A stretch of 64,000 bases of DNA from Bradyrhizobium sp. SRL28 (GCF_018596315.1 NZ_JAHEAG010000008.1:62001-126000); one strand, 5' to 3'; positions 1 to 7,748 are shown, numbered from the stretch's first letter. Notes: generated by a model from the sequence alone, not told the origin. Program-made: numbers and translations.

Positions 1-227
1 CCGTTTCCGGCACGCAGACTGCATTTTGTCAGCGGATCGGGATTTCAGCGGCGCGCTGGAACAATTTCGAGCGGGGTCTGCCCTTGTCAAAGAGCGTTGG
101 CATTCTGCTCGTGCAAAAGGTTCCCGGCCTTACTCTGGACTGGCTGTTTTTGGGTAAAGCGGATGGACTGCCGCTGCAACTTCGGGATGAGTTAGAGTCC
201 GCCAAACGGAAGGATCCCGAGCGATGA
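1..227 (+). CDS. XRE-type helix-turn-helix regulator, 3' part
   Basis: An open frame runs from base 3 to TGA 225-227 with no start inside the window, so the 5' end is missing. The visible 74 residues include FCQRIGISAARWNNFERG, which fits the second and third helices of a Cro/cI-type domain, followed by LTLDWLFLG, a tail I associate with short alphaproteobacterial XRE proteins. The family binds operators and often controls prophage or island genes. The next small reading frame starts at ATG 224, overlapping the stop as ATGA, so the two were probably co-translated. It is inferred to belong to the integrative element that ends at tRNA-Glu. Confidence 0.7.
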   Translation, partial: VSGTQTAFCQRIGISAARWNNFERGLPLSKSVGILLVQKVPGLTLDWLFLGKADGLPLQLRDELESAKRKDPER

Positions 228-345
228 GCGAGACCGTCGACCTGGAGACGACGAAGATCCGAGCGTGACCTGCGACCACGACGACATTGATGCCGACATC
301 CTGACCGGCCGCGCGATCTGTCACCCCTTCGGCTTGAAAAAGTAA
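224..345 (+). pseudogene. Small Cys/His-rich ORF broken by a probable 1-nt deletion
   Basis: ATG 224 overlaps the XRE stop. The frame reads MSETVDLE and hits TGA after 14 codons. Another frame, entered near base 250, continues DEDPSVTCDHDDIDADILTG up to TAA 343. Adding one base near 248-250 would join the two into a protein of about 40 residues with a Cys-x-His pair. Homology is not certain. The rest of the gap up to 545 shows no convincing gene. Confidence 0.35.
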
Positions 346-545
346 TCCTCCTGGCCCGTCCGAAACGACCATTGATTTCATTGGTGTCTTTAGGGAAGGA
401 GTGAGTGGTGGTAGATTTATGCACTCCGGCGAATTGCCGGGCGCGTGGGCCGGTTTGAAAATGTCGGCCGACTGCTGCGATGCCGGAGGCGCGGGTTGAG
501 CTTTGCTCGCGTATAATGCGCGTCCAGTAACGCACGGTGCGGACC

Positions 546-1181
546 ATGAGCACAGCTGTTTTGGCCAATAAAATTGCGGCGGCAGCCCTCGTCGTCTCCA
601 TCGCCGCGTTCGGCGTCTCCATCCGTAGCTGCGCAATTTCGGAAGAGGCACAGGTACAATCCAGAACGCAATTCAAGCAAGAGAGACAACTAATTCTGAC
701 CGCTACGTTTCAAAAAAACGACAAGGAAGATTGCACCTCAACAATAAAGGTGACCCCTATTGGGTCGGACTTCAAATTCCAAGCTGGATATGCGGTTCTA
801 CCGCCAAGCATGTTTAAGGAGCCTATACCAATCGCCAACGACGGCACTTTTCTGCGAATGGGAGACATTTGCTTTCGGCTGCAAGCCTTTGTGAAATCAC
901 AGGTTAAACCCGAAAAGGGAGCAATAAAAGTCGGCGAGGGGGCTATACCGCTGATTATAAAGTCGTCTTATGCCGTAAGAGGAATGGCTTATGATGATGT
1001 TTCTTTGTATGTTCTTGATACCATGATCATGGTACGGGAAGAGGAATCGGATCCTGTTTGGATTTCGTTCAAAGGGTTGTCATTCGCAGAGCGCATGTCG
1101 CCATTTGCGACCGTTGACCGCAACTTGCTCGACAGCCTCATGAACTCCCGAGGATTCAGCCTCCCTCCCCGAACACCGTAA
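546..1181 (+). CDS. Membrane-anchored hypothetical protein
   Basis: A 211-residue protein if the ATG at 546 is used; a GTG at 537 would add three residues and no strong ribosome site separates the choices. Residues about 5-25 form one hydrophobic N-terminal helix. The remaining 180 residues are soluble and mixed, which suggests an anchored extracytoplasmic domain. Codon use is visibly less GC-rich than neighbouring genes (many AAA, ATT and TTT codons), which fits acquired DNA. I do not recognise the family. It stands alone on the plus strand, facing the phage-type genes that end at 1374. Confidence 0.6.
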   Translation: MSTAVLANKIAAAALVVSIAAFGVSIRSCAISEEAQVQSRTQFKQERQLILTATFQKNDKEDCTSTIKVTPIGSDFKFQAGYAVLPPSMFKEPIPIANDGTFLRMGDICFRLQAFVKSQVKPEKGAIKVGEGAIPLIIKSSYAVRGMAYDDVSLYVLDTMIMVREEESDPVWISFKGLSFAERMSPFATVDRNLLDSLMNSRGFSLPPRTP

Positions 1182-1373
1182 GATCTTGCTCGGGCGCCGC
1201 CACCCAGCGGAGTACGGTCGCTAGGTTGGCGTTGGGTCCCCGATTGGCGGTCCCGGAAAAATTCCCAGACAGTCCGGCTTGCGTATCACAGCGCATTGAT
1301 TCACAAGGGGAAATCGAGAGCCGGCTAAAATGTTTCTACTCCTTGGGTTGCGGACTCGAACCGGCTGTTACCG

Positions 1374-1814
1374 TCACCTCTCGCGATCGAACAGCTCCAG
1401 CATCGGCAGCAGATTGACGTTCAAGGTCTGGCCGTCGGAAAGCGCGATCACGATGCAATAACCGACCAGGTCGAGCGCACACACATGGACACCATCACGC
1501 CCGCGCTCGCCTGGCCGGCCTCTGGCGCCGCGCATCGCGCCGAGCATCCAGTCGCTGCCGCTGCCCGGCGCATGGCCGGGATTGTCGACCTTGGCGATCC
1601 AGGTGCTGCCATGCTGCGCGACGCAGTCCATCGCGCGATAGTCGGTGGCCTTCGGATCGTACAGCCCGCGCGCCTGGCCGCCGGGCAAATGTGCCGTTGA
1701 CGGCACATTTCGCAGCTGATCGCCGAGGCTCTGCACGCGATTGAGGATTTCCGCGGCGTTGTCGCCGCCGACTGCGTTGCCGTAGTCGTCGAGCAACATT
1801 CGCGTGTCGTTCAT
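1374..1814 (-). CDS. Phage-type protein with aromatic surface module and collagen-like repeats
   Basis: A 146-residue protein. Residues about 51-91 (YDPKATDYRAMD, STWIA, SDWML) look like the short aromatic module often seen in phage tail, fibre or connector proteins and resembling CBM5/12-type carbohydrate-binding folds. Residues 95-108 are Gly-x-y triplets like a short collagen helix (GARGRPGERGRDG). The remainder is unassigned. The start overlaps the stop of the upstream gene as ATGA (1811-1814), so it is translationally coupled and belongs to the capsid operon. A role in surface decoration or host binding is inferred only. Confidence 0.6.
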   Translation of the reverse strand: MNDTRMLLDDYGNAVGGDNAAEILNRVQSLGDQLRNVPSTAHLPGGQARGLYDPKATDYRAMDCVAQHGSTWIAKVDNPGHAPGSGSDWMLGAMRGARGRPGERGRDGVHVCALDLVGYCIVIALSDGQTLNVNLLPMLELFDRER

Positions 1815-2329
1815 GGCAAGAAGCCCATTTTCTGCGACGTCGGCGCGACGCGATCGTCGGCCGCCATTGCCTTGCGGCCCTCGATCATGATGCGCAATAG
1901 ATCATCGGAAAATCGTTCGACGGCGTCGCTCCTGCGCTCGCCGGATGAATAGGTCAGCGCGACCACCAAGTTTTTGATCAACGGCCAGACCGATGCCACC
2001 GGGAGATAATCGAATTCGCGCGCGCCGCGCTCGGCGATTTGGTCGAGCGTCTTGCGCAACTGCTCAATGTTTTCAGGATTCGGCGCTTTGGGTTTCGGCC
2101 GCGGCCGCGTTGGCACCGGTGCCGGCGGCGGTGACGGTGTGCTTGTCCGTTCCGTTACCGCCGCCGGTGACCGCCGCGCCTCTTCGATCAACGCGTTGGC
2201 CCGAGCCCGCATGATCTCGGCCTCGCGCAGCTTCATCTTGTGCGACATCGCCTCGCGCTCGCCTTCCGCCCAGCCGAGCGGCGGCTCGATGTCGTCGAAT
2301 TCGTTTTCATCGTCGTAATGGTTGCTCAT
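1811..2329 (-). CDS. Hypothetical protein of the capsid operon
   Basis: A 172-residue protein starting at ATG 2329 (MSNHYDDENEFDD), chosen because GGAGG stands just upstream; a longer frame to 2404 would run into the capsid gene. The N-terminus is acidic, the middle has a helical segment followed by a Pro-rich linker (PSPPPAPVPTRPRPKPKAP), and the C-terminal half is helical. It lies 11 bases after the capsid stop and overlaps the next gene by four bases, so it is probably a structural or assembly factor. I do not recognise a named family. Confidence 0.65.
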   Translation of the reverse strand: MSNHYDDENEFDDIEPPLGWAEGEREAMSHKMKLREAEIMRARANALIEEARRSPAAVTERTSTPSPPPAPVPTRPRPKPKAPNPENIEQLRKTLDQIAERGAREFDYLPVASVWPLIKNLVVALTYSSGERRSDAVERFSDDLLRIMIEGRKAMAADDRVAPTSQKMGFLP

Positions 2330-2340
2330 GACGCGGCCTC

Positions 2341-3438
2341 CTACCAGGTGACCGAGTTGACGATCGCCGCCGCGCCGGTCCGCCGCAGCTTCCAGCCGGT
2401 CCATTGGATCGAGCGCAACGCGACCGCGTCGATCTGGAATAGGCTCGCCATCGGCGCCGCCACGGTGTTCGGCGTGCCGACGGCCGACAGCGGCAACGGC
2501 ACGGTTTCCATATGCAGCACCGCCTCGCCGCTGGCGCTAAACCTGATGTCGTCGACCAGCAGCACCAGCGCGCCGGCGTCAATCGCGCCGACACTGCCGA
2601 CCGCCATGAAGCCAGAGCTGATGATGTCGAGGCCCGCGGCCCGCATCCGCAGTGCCTGCACCGGATTGGCGACGAACACCACCTGGGCGTCTGGCGCATT
2701 GGCGCCGACCGCGGCGGTGAGCGCGCCGAGATCGGCCAGCATGGCGTCGGTGAGCGGCGTCGCGGCCGATTTGGTGATCGGCGTGACGCCGTTGAAAATG
2801 CCGGCCGGCTTGTCCGGCGTCGCCGCGTCGGCGGAAAGCAGCGCCTGGTCGAGCAGCGCGCCGAGATCGTGCTGCAACGCCTGGCGCACGATCAGCTCGA
2901 TCTCGGGAATCGAATAGTTTTGCATTTCCTCGGTGAACGTGCTCAGCGCCGCCAGCTTGTACGGCGTCAGCGTCGTCGCGGTGAGCCCGAGCGATGCGAC
3001 CGGGATCGGTTTGCCTTCGCCGATCCAGCCGCCGACCAGCGCGAACGGGTGCACGCGTGACGGAATTTTCCTCGGCTTGACGCCGGTCAGCGTCAGCGCG
3101 CGCTGGCTCAGTGCGGCAAACGCCGAGGTCGCCGCCATGCTGTCGATGAAATCGACGTTCGACGCGATCACCAGCTCCTGCGCCCAGCCGGGGACCGTCG
3201 TCATCGCCGGCGAGGTTGCCGCCTTGGCGATGTAGAGCGCGGTCGGCTCACAGCCGGGATAGACGCGCTCGACCAGCGCCGGGCTGTTTTCGGTGTGCAC
3301 GCCGCGGCGGCGCAGGATTTCGCAGGTCGCGGCGCGCACGATCACGTCGCGCGGTTTCAACTGCTTGCGCGCTACCGCAGGCGGCAGTCGTGTTTTCGAT
3401 GATGGCGGGGGAAAGCTGAGGGCGGTTGCATGTCGCAT
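2341..3438 (-). CDS. Phage major capsid protein, HK97 type
   Basis: A 365-residue protein. The segment WIGEGKPIPVASLGL followed by LTPYKLAALSTFTEEM, then a long helix (IVRQALQHDLGALLDQALL) and PAGIFNGV, matches the usual order of HK97-fold capsid proteins, where these elements form the E-loop, spine helix and P domain. No N-terminal protease or delta domain is seen, and no separate prohead protease, portal or terminase lies beside it in the window. The start follows AAGGAGC. It heads an operon with the two genes that follow on the minus strand. Assignment is by recognition of sequence pattern, not by search. Confidence 0.82.
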   Translation of the reverse strand: MRHATALSFPPPSSKTRLPPAVARKQLKPRDVIVRAATCEILRRRGVHTENSPALVERVYPGCEPTALYIAKAATSPAMTTVPGWAQELVIASNVDFIDSMAATSAFAALSQRALTLTGVKPRKIPSRVHPFALVGGWIGEGKPIPVASLGLTATTLTPYKLAALSTFTEEMQNYSIPEIELIVRQALQHDLGALLDQALLSADAATPDKPAGIFNGVTPITKSAATPLTDAMLADLGALTAAVGANAPDAQVVFVANPVQALRMRAAGLDIISSGFMAVGSVGAIDAGALVLLVDDIRFSASGEAVLHMETVPLPLSAVGTPNTVAAPMASLFQIDAVALRSIQWTGWKLRRTGAAAIVNSVTW

Positions 3439-3601
3439 GGCTCATGCTCCTTCGCGGGCTGAGTGATGGACAAGCGGCGCGAGGATGCGCTCGCTGAGCG
3501 TGGAAATCAATTCGGTTTTGGCAGTGGATTGCCGATCCGGCGCAATTGCGCTGGTGCCCCCGATTGCCGATCATCAACGGTTCAAAGGGGATTCTCTCGC
3601 G

Positions 3602-4015
3602 ATGGATATCATGCTCGGTTTGGCCGCGGCGGCCAAGGCTCTCGAAATTGCTAAGCAATTGAAGGAGGTCAACAAGCAACTGAGCGAAGCCGAATTCAAG
3701 CTCAAAATCGCCGAGCTTTATGAATCGTTGGCGGACGTCAAAATGGCATTGGCTGACGCCAAGGAAGAGCTCGCCACCAAGGAAAAGCTGGATCGCTATC
3801 GGTTAGTGGACTACGGCGGCCAGACCTTCGTTTATGAACTCAAGGCGTCGGAGGTGGGCGAGGAAAGCCCGCAACACCGCATCTGCGCGGCATGTTACCA
3901 ACAAGGCAAAATCGGACATCTCCAATTCGAGTTTCATTCTGTGGACAGCGGACAGGATTGGTTCGAGTGCTCGGTTTGCAAAGACCGTCGGGCATATGGT
4001 GGGGCACGCCGCTAG
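3602..4015 (+). CDS. Coiled-coil protein with C-terminal zinc-ribbon-like Cys pairs
   Basis: A 137-residue protein. ATG 3602 is preferred to upstream starts because AAGGGGA precedes it and the coiled coil begins there (MDIMLGLAAAAKALEIAKQL). Residues about 10-60 are a Lys/Glu-rich coiled coil. The C-terminal third has CAAC and CSVC pairs about 35 residues apart, which could bind one zinc. It is divergent from the capsid gene, so it has its own promoter. Such small proteins occur on alphaproteobacterial islands; function unknown. Confidence 0.65.
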   Translation: MDIMLGLAAAAKALEIAKQLKEVNKQLSEAEFKLKIAELYESLADVKMALADAKEELATKEKLDRYRLVDYGGQTFVYELKASEVGEESPQHRICAACYQQGKIGHLQFEFHSVDSGQDWFECSVCKDRRAYGGARR

Positions 4016-4030
4016 GCGGCCCAGGTTGCA

Positions 4031-4387
4031 TCACCGGCTGCGCAGCGCGGCGCGAAAATCCCGCATCCGGATCGCGACGATCGCGGCCAGCATTTCGGGG
4101 TTGTTGTGGTAGGACGGCCGGTGGCCACCGCGGGTCCTGGCATGCGGACTGGCCGGCTCAAGCTTCAACGTGGCCATGATCTGCGGCAGCTCGGCCGCGA
4201 TGGCGTGCTGCCATTGATGCAGTCTGACTTTGGCGATTCCGAACGCCTCGGAAACCTCGGCCAGCGACTGCCCGGTGAACTCGCGATATAGGACCGCCTC
4301 GACCATCTGGCGGTTATGCCGGCTTGCCGGCAGCAGCCGGGCGATCTTGGTCCATTGCGCCTCGGTCATCGCCGATTTGGAACGCAT
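4031..4387 (-). CDS. Small helix-turn-helix protein of the element
   Basis: A 118-residue protein with a clear helix-turn-helix at about residues 40-62 (SLAEVSEAFGIAKVRLHQWQ). The opening MTEAQWTKIARLLP resembles the N-terminal region of IS5-type transposase OrfA, but no catalytic domain or terminal repeats are present. In this position, between the replication and capsid genes, it could be a late-gene activator or a terminase small-subunit-like DNA binder; neither can be shown from the sequence. Confidence 0.6.
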   Translation of the reverse strand: MRSKSAMTEAQWTKIARLLPASRHNRQMVEAVLYREFTGQSLAEVSEAFGIAKVRLHQWQHAIAAELPQIMATLKLEPASPHARTRGGHRPSYHNNPEMLAAIVAIRMRDFRAALRSR

Positions 4388-4517
4388 GTTCTGGCCTCCA
4401 AAAAGTGCCTTGCGATGCGATTTATCACAGATCGCGAAACGAACGAGCGGGTGACGGATTTTGAGGGCACCGTTCGGGGCTCGGGAGGGGCAAAAGTTCC
4501 AAGACCGCCCCCCGTCA

Positions 4518-4628
4518 TCAGTCGATGAAGTCGCTGACCATTTGAAAATACATCCAAAAGGCCAACATCAGGGCGGCTAGGCACAAAAGCCAGAACCCGA
4601 TGTGCCGGTGCATTGGCGGTTCTCGCAT
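4518..4628 (-). CDS. Single-helix membrane peptide, 36 aa
   Basis: An ORF with ATG 4628 and TGA 4518-4520 encodes 36 residues. Residues about 11-30 are strongly hydrophobic (IGFWLLCLAALMLAFWMYFQ) and form one membrane helix, with a short acidic tail. A second Met six residues later is an alternative start. Ribosome-site support is weak. It lies between the methyltransferase and the helix-turn-helix gene on the same strand. A holin-like or accessory role is possible but not shown. Confidence 0.5.
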   Translation of the reverse strand: MREPPMHRHIGFWLLCLAALMLAFWMYFQMVSDFID

Positions 4629-4694
4629 TGATCCACTCTGGGATCAGGATCAACCGCCGCTCTGGCTCAACCTTTGATTTCGATCAACAAGGCA

Positions 4695-4721
4695 TCACCG
4701 CCGCTGCCTGGTGGTGGTCAT
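4695..4721 (-). promoter_or_regulatory. Near-perfect Shine-Dalgarno followed by an 8-codon ORF
   Basis: AAAGGAGGA (minus strand, 4728-4736) stands seven bases before ATG 4721, which opens only MTTTRQRR before TGA 4695-4697. This is the strongest ribosome site in the element, yet no long frame follows. It may be a leader peptide, a remnant of a frameshifted gene, or a site that reinitiates translation for the small membrane peptide downstream. Confidence 0.35.
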
Positions 4722-4770
4722 GATCTATCCTCCTTTGCTGGCAGCCGGCCGGTGCGGTTTCCAGATCGAT

Positions 4771-5628
4771 TCACCCGATCAACGATCGCTGTTGGATTCG
4801 TCGTCGCATCAGCACCGCATACTCGGCGTGGTGCGTGTCATCCAGGGCCGGCAGCCGCTCCCAACCCTCAGCCTCGAACCGCTCGACGTCGTCGTGCAGC
4901 ACATAGCGAAACAGCTCGGAAGAGTCCGCTTGCTCGATCGCTGCGCTGGTCGCGGGTGCAGGTGTTACGCTAGGAGTTACGCTAAGCCGGTGGCGATAAG
5001 CCTGTTGCTTGCAGGCTGGTGAGCAGAACCGCGCTGTTGATCGCTGCGGCTGGTAAGGCTTGCGGCATTGCTCACAGATTCCGGTGCGGTGGTTGATAGT
5101 GTTGTCACCATCACCTGTGCCCTGGTTGCGCCTGTGAATCACAGTGCAGCCCTGGTGCCTGGCATCGAATCGGAACCAGCCGAAATTGTCCTTGCTGCCG
5201 TGCTTGGATTTCGGAAACCATTTCACCCTGCCGATCGTCACGATGTCTGAGCAATGGACGAGGTACGGTGTCGCTTGCAACGTCGACACCCAATCGGTTT
5301 CCAATAGCAGCCAGGTCGGCGCGATGCGCTCGAAGTGCTGAATCAGCCGGTGCATCAAGTCGCGGCTGTAAGGTGGATTGGTAATGATCGAATCGATCAC
5401 GCCGTAGGAATCGAGCGCCAGCGCATCCTGGCCGGTTGCGATATCGCCAGCATAGTTGCAACGCAGGCCGTGGGATTCCAGGTGGCGGATCAGGTCACCA
5501 TCGCCGCAACAGGGCTCGGCAAAGGTTCGGATTCCACCGAGGTACGGAATCAGCGGCAGCACCGCCTTTGCTGGTGTTGGGTAGAAATCGCGCGGGATGC
5601 GCTCGAAATGGTCGCAGCGTTTACCCAT
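4771..5628 (-). CDS. DNA adenine-N6 methyltransferase with C-terminal zinc finger
   Basis: A 285-residue protein. FAEPCCGDGDL at about residues 36-46 is the S-adenosylmethionine loop, and NPPY at 84-87 is the catalytic motif of N6-adenine (or N4-cytosine) methyltransferases. The C-terminal third adds CEQC...CSPAC, a four-Cys zinc finger, then a helical tail. No partner nuclease lies beside it, so it is best read as an orphan phage-type methylase used for restriction avoidance or regulation. The start follows TGAGG. It sits mid-operon between small hypothetical genes and the membrane peptide. Confidence 0.8.
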   Translation of the reverse strand: MGKRCDHFERIPRDFYPTPAKAVLPLIPYLGGIRTFAEPCCGDGDLIRHLESHGLRCNYAGDIATGQDALALDSYGVIDSIITNPPYSRDLMHRLIQHFERIAPTWLLLETDWVSTLQATPYLVHCSDIVTIGRVKWFPKSKHGSKDNFGWFRFDARHQGCTVIHRRNQGTGDGDNTINHRTGICEQCRKPYQPQRSTARFCSPACKQQAYRHRLSVTPSVTPAPATSAAIEQADSSELFRYVLHDDVERFEAEGWERLPALDDTHHAEYAVLMRRRIQQRSLIG

Positions 5629-5637
5629 CTGCCTACC

Positions 5638-5871
5638 TCATCGGCAGATCCTCCACTGTTGCGAATGGCCGGGGAATAATCCATCGTCGAAGGATCGAAC
5701 GTCGGGACGCTCTAAAATCTTTTGCGCATCGCGGGCGTCAACGCGGCCGCCGCGGGGCAGGATGTAAAATTCATCGCCATCATGGCCGTGCATGAGCATT
5801 AGCCGGGTGTCGGCTCGATGCAGCAAATCGATGGCTTGGCGAAATCGCAGGACATGGTTTCTTGCCTTCAT
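5638..5871 (-). CDS. Small hypothetical protein of the element
   Basis: A 77-residue protein with a very good ribosome site (GAGGAGGA, 6 bases before ATG 5871). The N-terminal half is helical (FRQAIDLLHRADTRLMLMHG), followed by YILPRGGRVDARDAQKIL. No known domain is recognised. It ends 9 bases before the methyltransferase start, so the two are probably one transcript. Confidence 0.6.
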   Translation of the reverse strand: MKARNHVLRFRQAIDLLHRADTRLMLMHGHDGDEFYILPRGGRVDARDAQKILERPDVRSFDDGLFPGHSQQWRICR

Positions 5872-5946
5872 CGCTTCCTCCTCTCGTTGGTTTCTCGCTG
5901 TCGTGGCAGCCTCGATCTCAGCGAGGACTCCAGGCGCGTAGATTGA

Positions 5947-6093
5947 TCACGCATGGCGATAGACGCCGTGGACCGCGCGATCCGGCCCTGGCCGTGCAAC
6001 TCCTCGCCCCAATGATCGGAGCGTTTCGCCGCCAGCACAGTGCGCGGTGCGGCAGCGGTCGCATTGAATGCATTGCAGCCGGAGCGCGGTCAT
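5947..6093 (-). CDS. Small Cys-rich protein coupled to the replication initiator
   Basis: A 48-residue ORF whose ATG 6093 overlaps the initiator stop as ATGA, with GGGGGAG upstream. It contains CIQCDRC plus a further His-Cys, enough to bind one zinc ion. The C-terminal half is Arg/Gly-rich (LGRGVARPGPDRAVHG). Overlap and ribosome site support translation; function unknown. Confidence 0.55.
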   Translation of the reverse strand: MTALRLQCIQCDRCRTAHCAGGETLRSLGRGVARPGPDRAVHGVYRHA

Positions 6094-6863
6094 GATCTCC
6101 CCCGCGCTTTCGGCGGACCGGCCTCGGCCGCGGCCACTTCCACCACAAGCCGCAGTGCGCCCGGCGCGCACTGCAACACTTCGGGCTCGAACCAGCTGCG
6201 GATTTTGTCGGCAACGAACCGGGTCGTCACCACGACGGTCAGCACGCCGTCGTTAGTCAACGTCGTGTGCAGCACCTTGCCGGTGAACCAGCCGGCAACG
6301 TTGTCCTCGCCGATGCACCGGCGCAACGCCTCGACGTCGAGCGGGCCGAGCGGGCGATCCGCACGCGAGCGCGGCCCGCTCGGGTCGGTGGCGGTGACCG
6401 GTGCAAGAGTTTTTTCTGAGTTCTTTAAGAGTTCGGGTGCAATGGGTTGCACCGTTTTTGCGCAATGGGTTGCACCGTTTTGCGCAATGGGTTGCACCGT
6501 TTCTCCGTCTAAACGGTGCAATGGGTTGCAGGGTTTTGCCTCGTCAAAGGGTGCAATGGGTTGCACCGTTTTGGTGACGAGCAAGTAGCGGTTGGAGCAG
6601 CCGCGGCCGCCACCGCGCATGATCACGAGATCGCCGGTTCGTTGCAAAGCGTTGATCGCATAATGCACCATCCTGCGCGACAAGCCGGTGGCGGTCGCCA
6701 ATGTCGGAATCGAGGGCCACGCGATCAGCTGGCCGCTACGGTTGAACTCGGCGGCATTGGTTCGATCGGCGAGTTCGTCAATGATCTTGATCCAGGCGCC
6801 GCCGGGAAGCCGGTTGCTGCGCACCTGCTTGCGCCATTCGCCGATCGTCGCGGTGCGATTCAT
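6090..6863 (-). CDS. Replication initiator-like winged-helix protein
   Basis: A 257-residue protein. Residues about 25-100 form a winged helix-turn-helix (WPSIPTLATATGLSRRMVHY then LQRTGDLVIM) like phage and plasmid initiators. Residues about 175-240 (DVEALRRCIGEDNVAGWFTG and VVTTRFVADKIRSWFEP) resemble the N-terminal, helicase-loading domain of DnaA. The linker is encoded by an iteron array (6438-6565). This layout recalls lambda O, whose gene contains the origin. The gene is the first of the minus-strand operon and is divergent from the RHH repressor, with a 319-bp control region between them. Confidence 0.7.
   Translation of the reverse strand: MNRTATIGEWRKQVRSNRLPGGAWIKIIDELADRTNAAEFNRSGQLIAWPSIPTLATATGLSRRMVHYAINALQRTGDLVIMRGGGRGCSNRYLLVTKTVQPIAPFDEAKPCNPLHRLDGETVQPIAQNGATHCAKTVQPIAPELLKNSEKTLAPVTATDPSGPRSRADRPLGPLDVEALRRCIGEDNVAGWFTGKVLHTTLTNDGVLTVVVTTRFVADKIRSWFEPEVLQCAPGALRLVVEVAAAEAGPPKARGRS
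6438..6565. repeat. Five iterons inside the initiator gene: candidate replication origin
   Basis: Five copies of a 14-bp unit TGCAATGGGTTGCA lie at 6438, 6461, 6483, 6517 and 6552. Two copies (6461, 6483) start with C instead of T. Each unit is an inverted repeat (TGCAA-TGGG-TTGCA), and four are followed by CCGTTT. Spacing is 23, 22, 34 and 35 bp, close to two and slightly over three helical turns. The copies fall in three different reading frames of the gene, so the DNA rather than the peptide appears conserved. This fits binding sites for the initiator itself. Confidence 0.75.
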
Positions 6864-7182
6864 CCGGGCTCCTCGGTTGGAGGGCCGGCCTTGACGAATG
6901 CGCTGTACGGGACAACTTTATCGAGATTGCGAAAAGTCGTTCATGGTGATCCCGCCGGCGCCTTCCCCCAGGCGTCGGCGTTCTATTCTGCTGCGGTGGC
7001 GGTTGGTGCTGTCGGCTGTCGAAACATCTGTGCGGCCCTTTCCTTGGGTTCGATTCCCCCTGAAAGCTGGTCGCGCAGCAGCACATAACCCCTACACCGT
7101 TACACCCCGGCCCGCAAGAATATTGTTACCAAATGATATCGGGCATGCTATGCCATGATTGGCAACGCCTGGGGAAAGACCG
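6864..7182. promoter_or_regulatory. Divergent control region of the element
   Basis: 319 bp without a gene between the initiator and the RHH repressor. An inverted repeat GGCAT-GCT-ATGCC (7142-7154) stands 28 bp before the repressor ATG and is a candidate autoregulatory operator. An AT-rich stretch around 7120-7140 could hold a promoter. GGGTTCGATTCCCC at 7049-7062 looks like a tRNA T-arm but has no tRNA around it. Confidence 0.45.
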
Positions 7183-7518
7183 ATGGCCAAGAAAGCGAAG
7201 CAATCCACCGAACGACCGACCGTGGGTGTGCGGCTGCCGCCCGCATTGCGCGAAAGCATGATGGCAGTGGCCAGGAAAAAGAAAATCCGCTTGGCGGAAG
7301 AAATCCGGCATAGGCTTTCGAGCTATGACCAGATGGAAGAGGATTTGGTAGCGGCGATTTCCGACGAGCGAGCGCAAATGTTGATCGAGATGCGCAGTGT
7401 GCTCACCGATGATTTTATCGACAAGATCGCTGAGCGCATTTTCTCCCACAACAACCTCGACAGGATCGCCGCACACGTTGCTGAAATTCTCGCCGAGAAA
7501 CTCAATCGCGCGGCGTGA
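7183..7518 (+). CDS. Ribbon-helix-helix repressor of the element
   Basis: A 111-residue protein. ATG 7183 follows GGGGAAAG; a TTG at 7159 would add eight residues. The segment PTVGVRLPPALRESMMAVAR followed by IRLAEEIRHRL is a typical Arc/MetJ-type beta strand and two helices, which bind DNA as a dimer. The long helical C-terminus (residues about 50-111) probably mediates further oligomers. Its position, divergent from the replication operon and upstream of the integrase, fits a master repressor. Confidence 0.7.
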   Translation: MAKKAKQSTERPTVGVRLPPALRESMMAVARKKKIRLAEEIRHRLSSYDQMEEDLVAAISDERAQMLIEMRSVLTDDFIDKIAERIFSHNNLDRIAAHVAEILAEKLNRAA

Positions 7519-7541
7519 AAGCCTTCGCAGGAGGATGTGCG

Positions 7542-7748
7542 ATGTCGCGAAAAACCGGAGACGAATGCACGTTTCGGCAGCGCGACTTGAAAGAAGCGAT
7601 CAAGGCCGCGCGCAACGCTGGGTTGGAACACTTCCGCGTCGATATCGACAAGCGCGGCACCATCAGCATCGTGCCGACGGCGCCGGGTGAGGCGGCCCAA
7701 AAACAGGGGACACCAAACGAATGGGACGACGTTCTGCACGACAAGTAA
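7542..7748 (+). CDS. Small hypothetical protein upstream of the integrase
   Basis: A 68-residue protein starting at ATG 7542 after GGAGG. It reads CTFRQRDLKEAIKAARNAG then FRVDIDKRGTISIVP, a helix followed by two beta strands; I have seen such proteins beside integrases of alphaproteobacterial islands and they may act as excision helpers. Its 3' end overlaps the integrase start at 7721 by 28 bases, suggesting coupled translation. Confidence 0.6.
   Translation: MSRKTGDECTFRQRDLKEAIKAARNAGLEHFRVDIDKRGTISIVPTAPGEAAQKQGTPNEWDDVLHDK

Noticed and set aside
29..689. Long minus-strand frames of 90 to 215 residues at the left edge
   Set aside because: They lie opposite the XRE regulator and the membrane-anchored gene, have no domain and show Arg/Ser-rich shadow composition.
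7049..7062. tRNA T-arm-like GGGTTCGATTCCCC near the integrase
   Set aside because: No acceptor or anticodon arm around it and no match to the tRNA-Glu att core.
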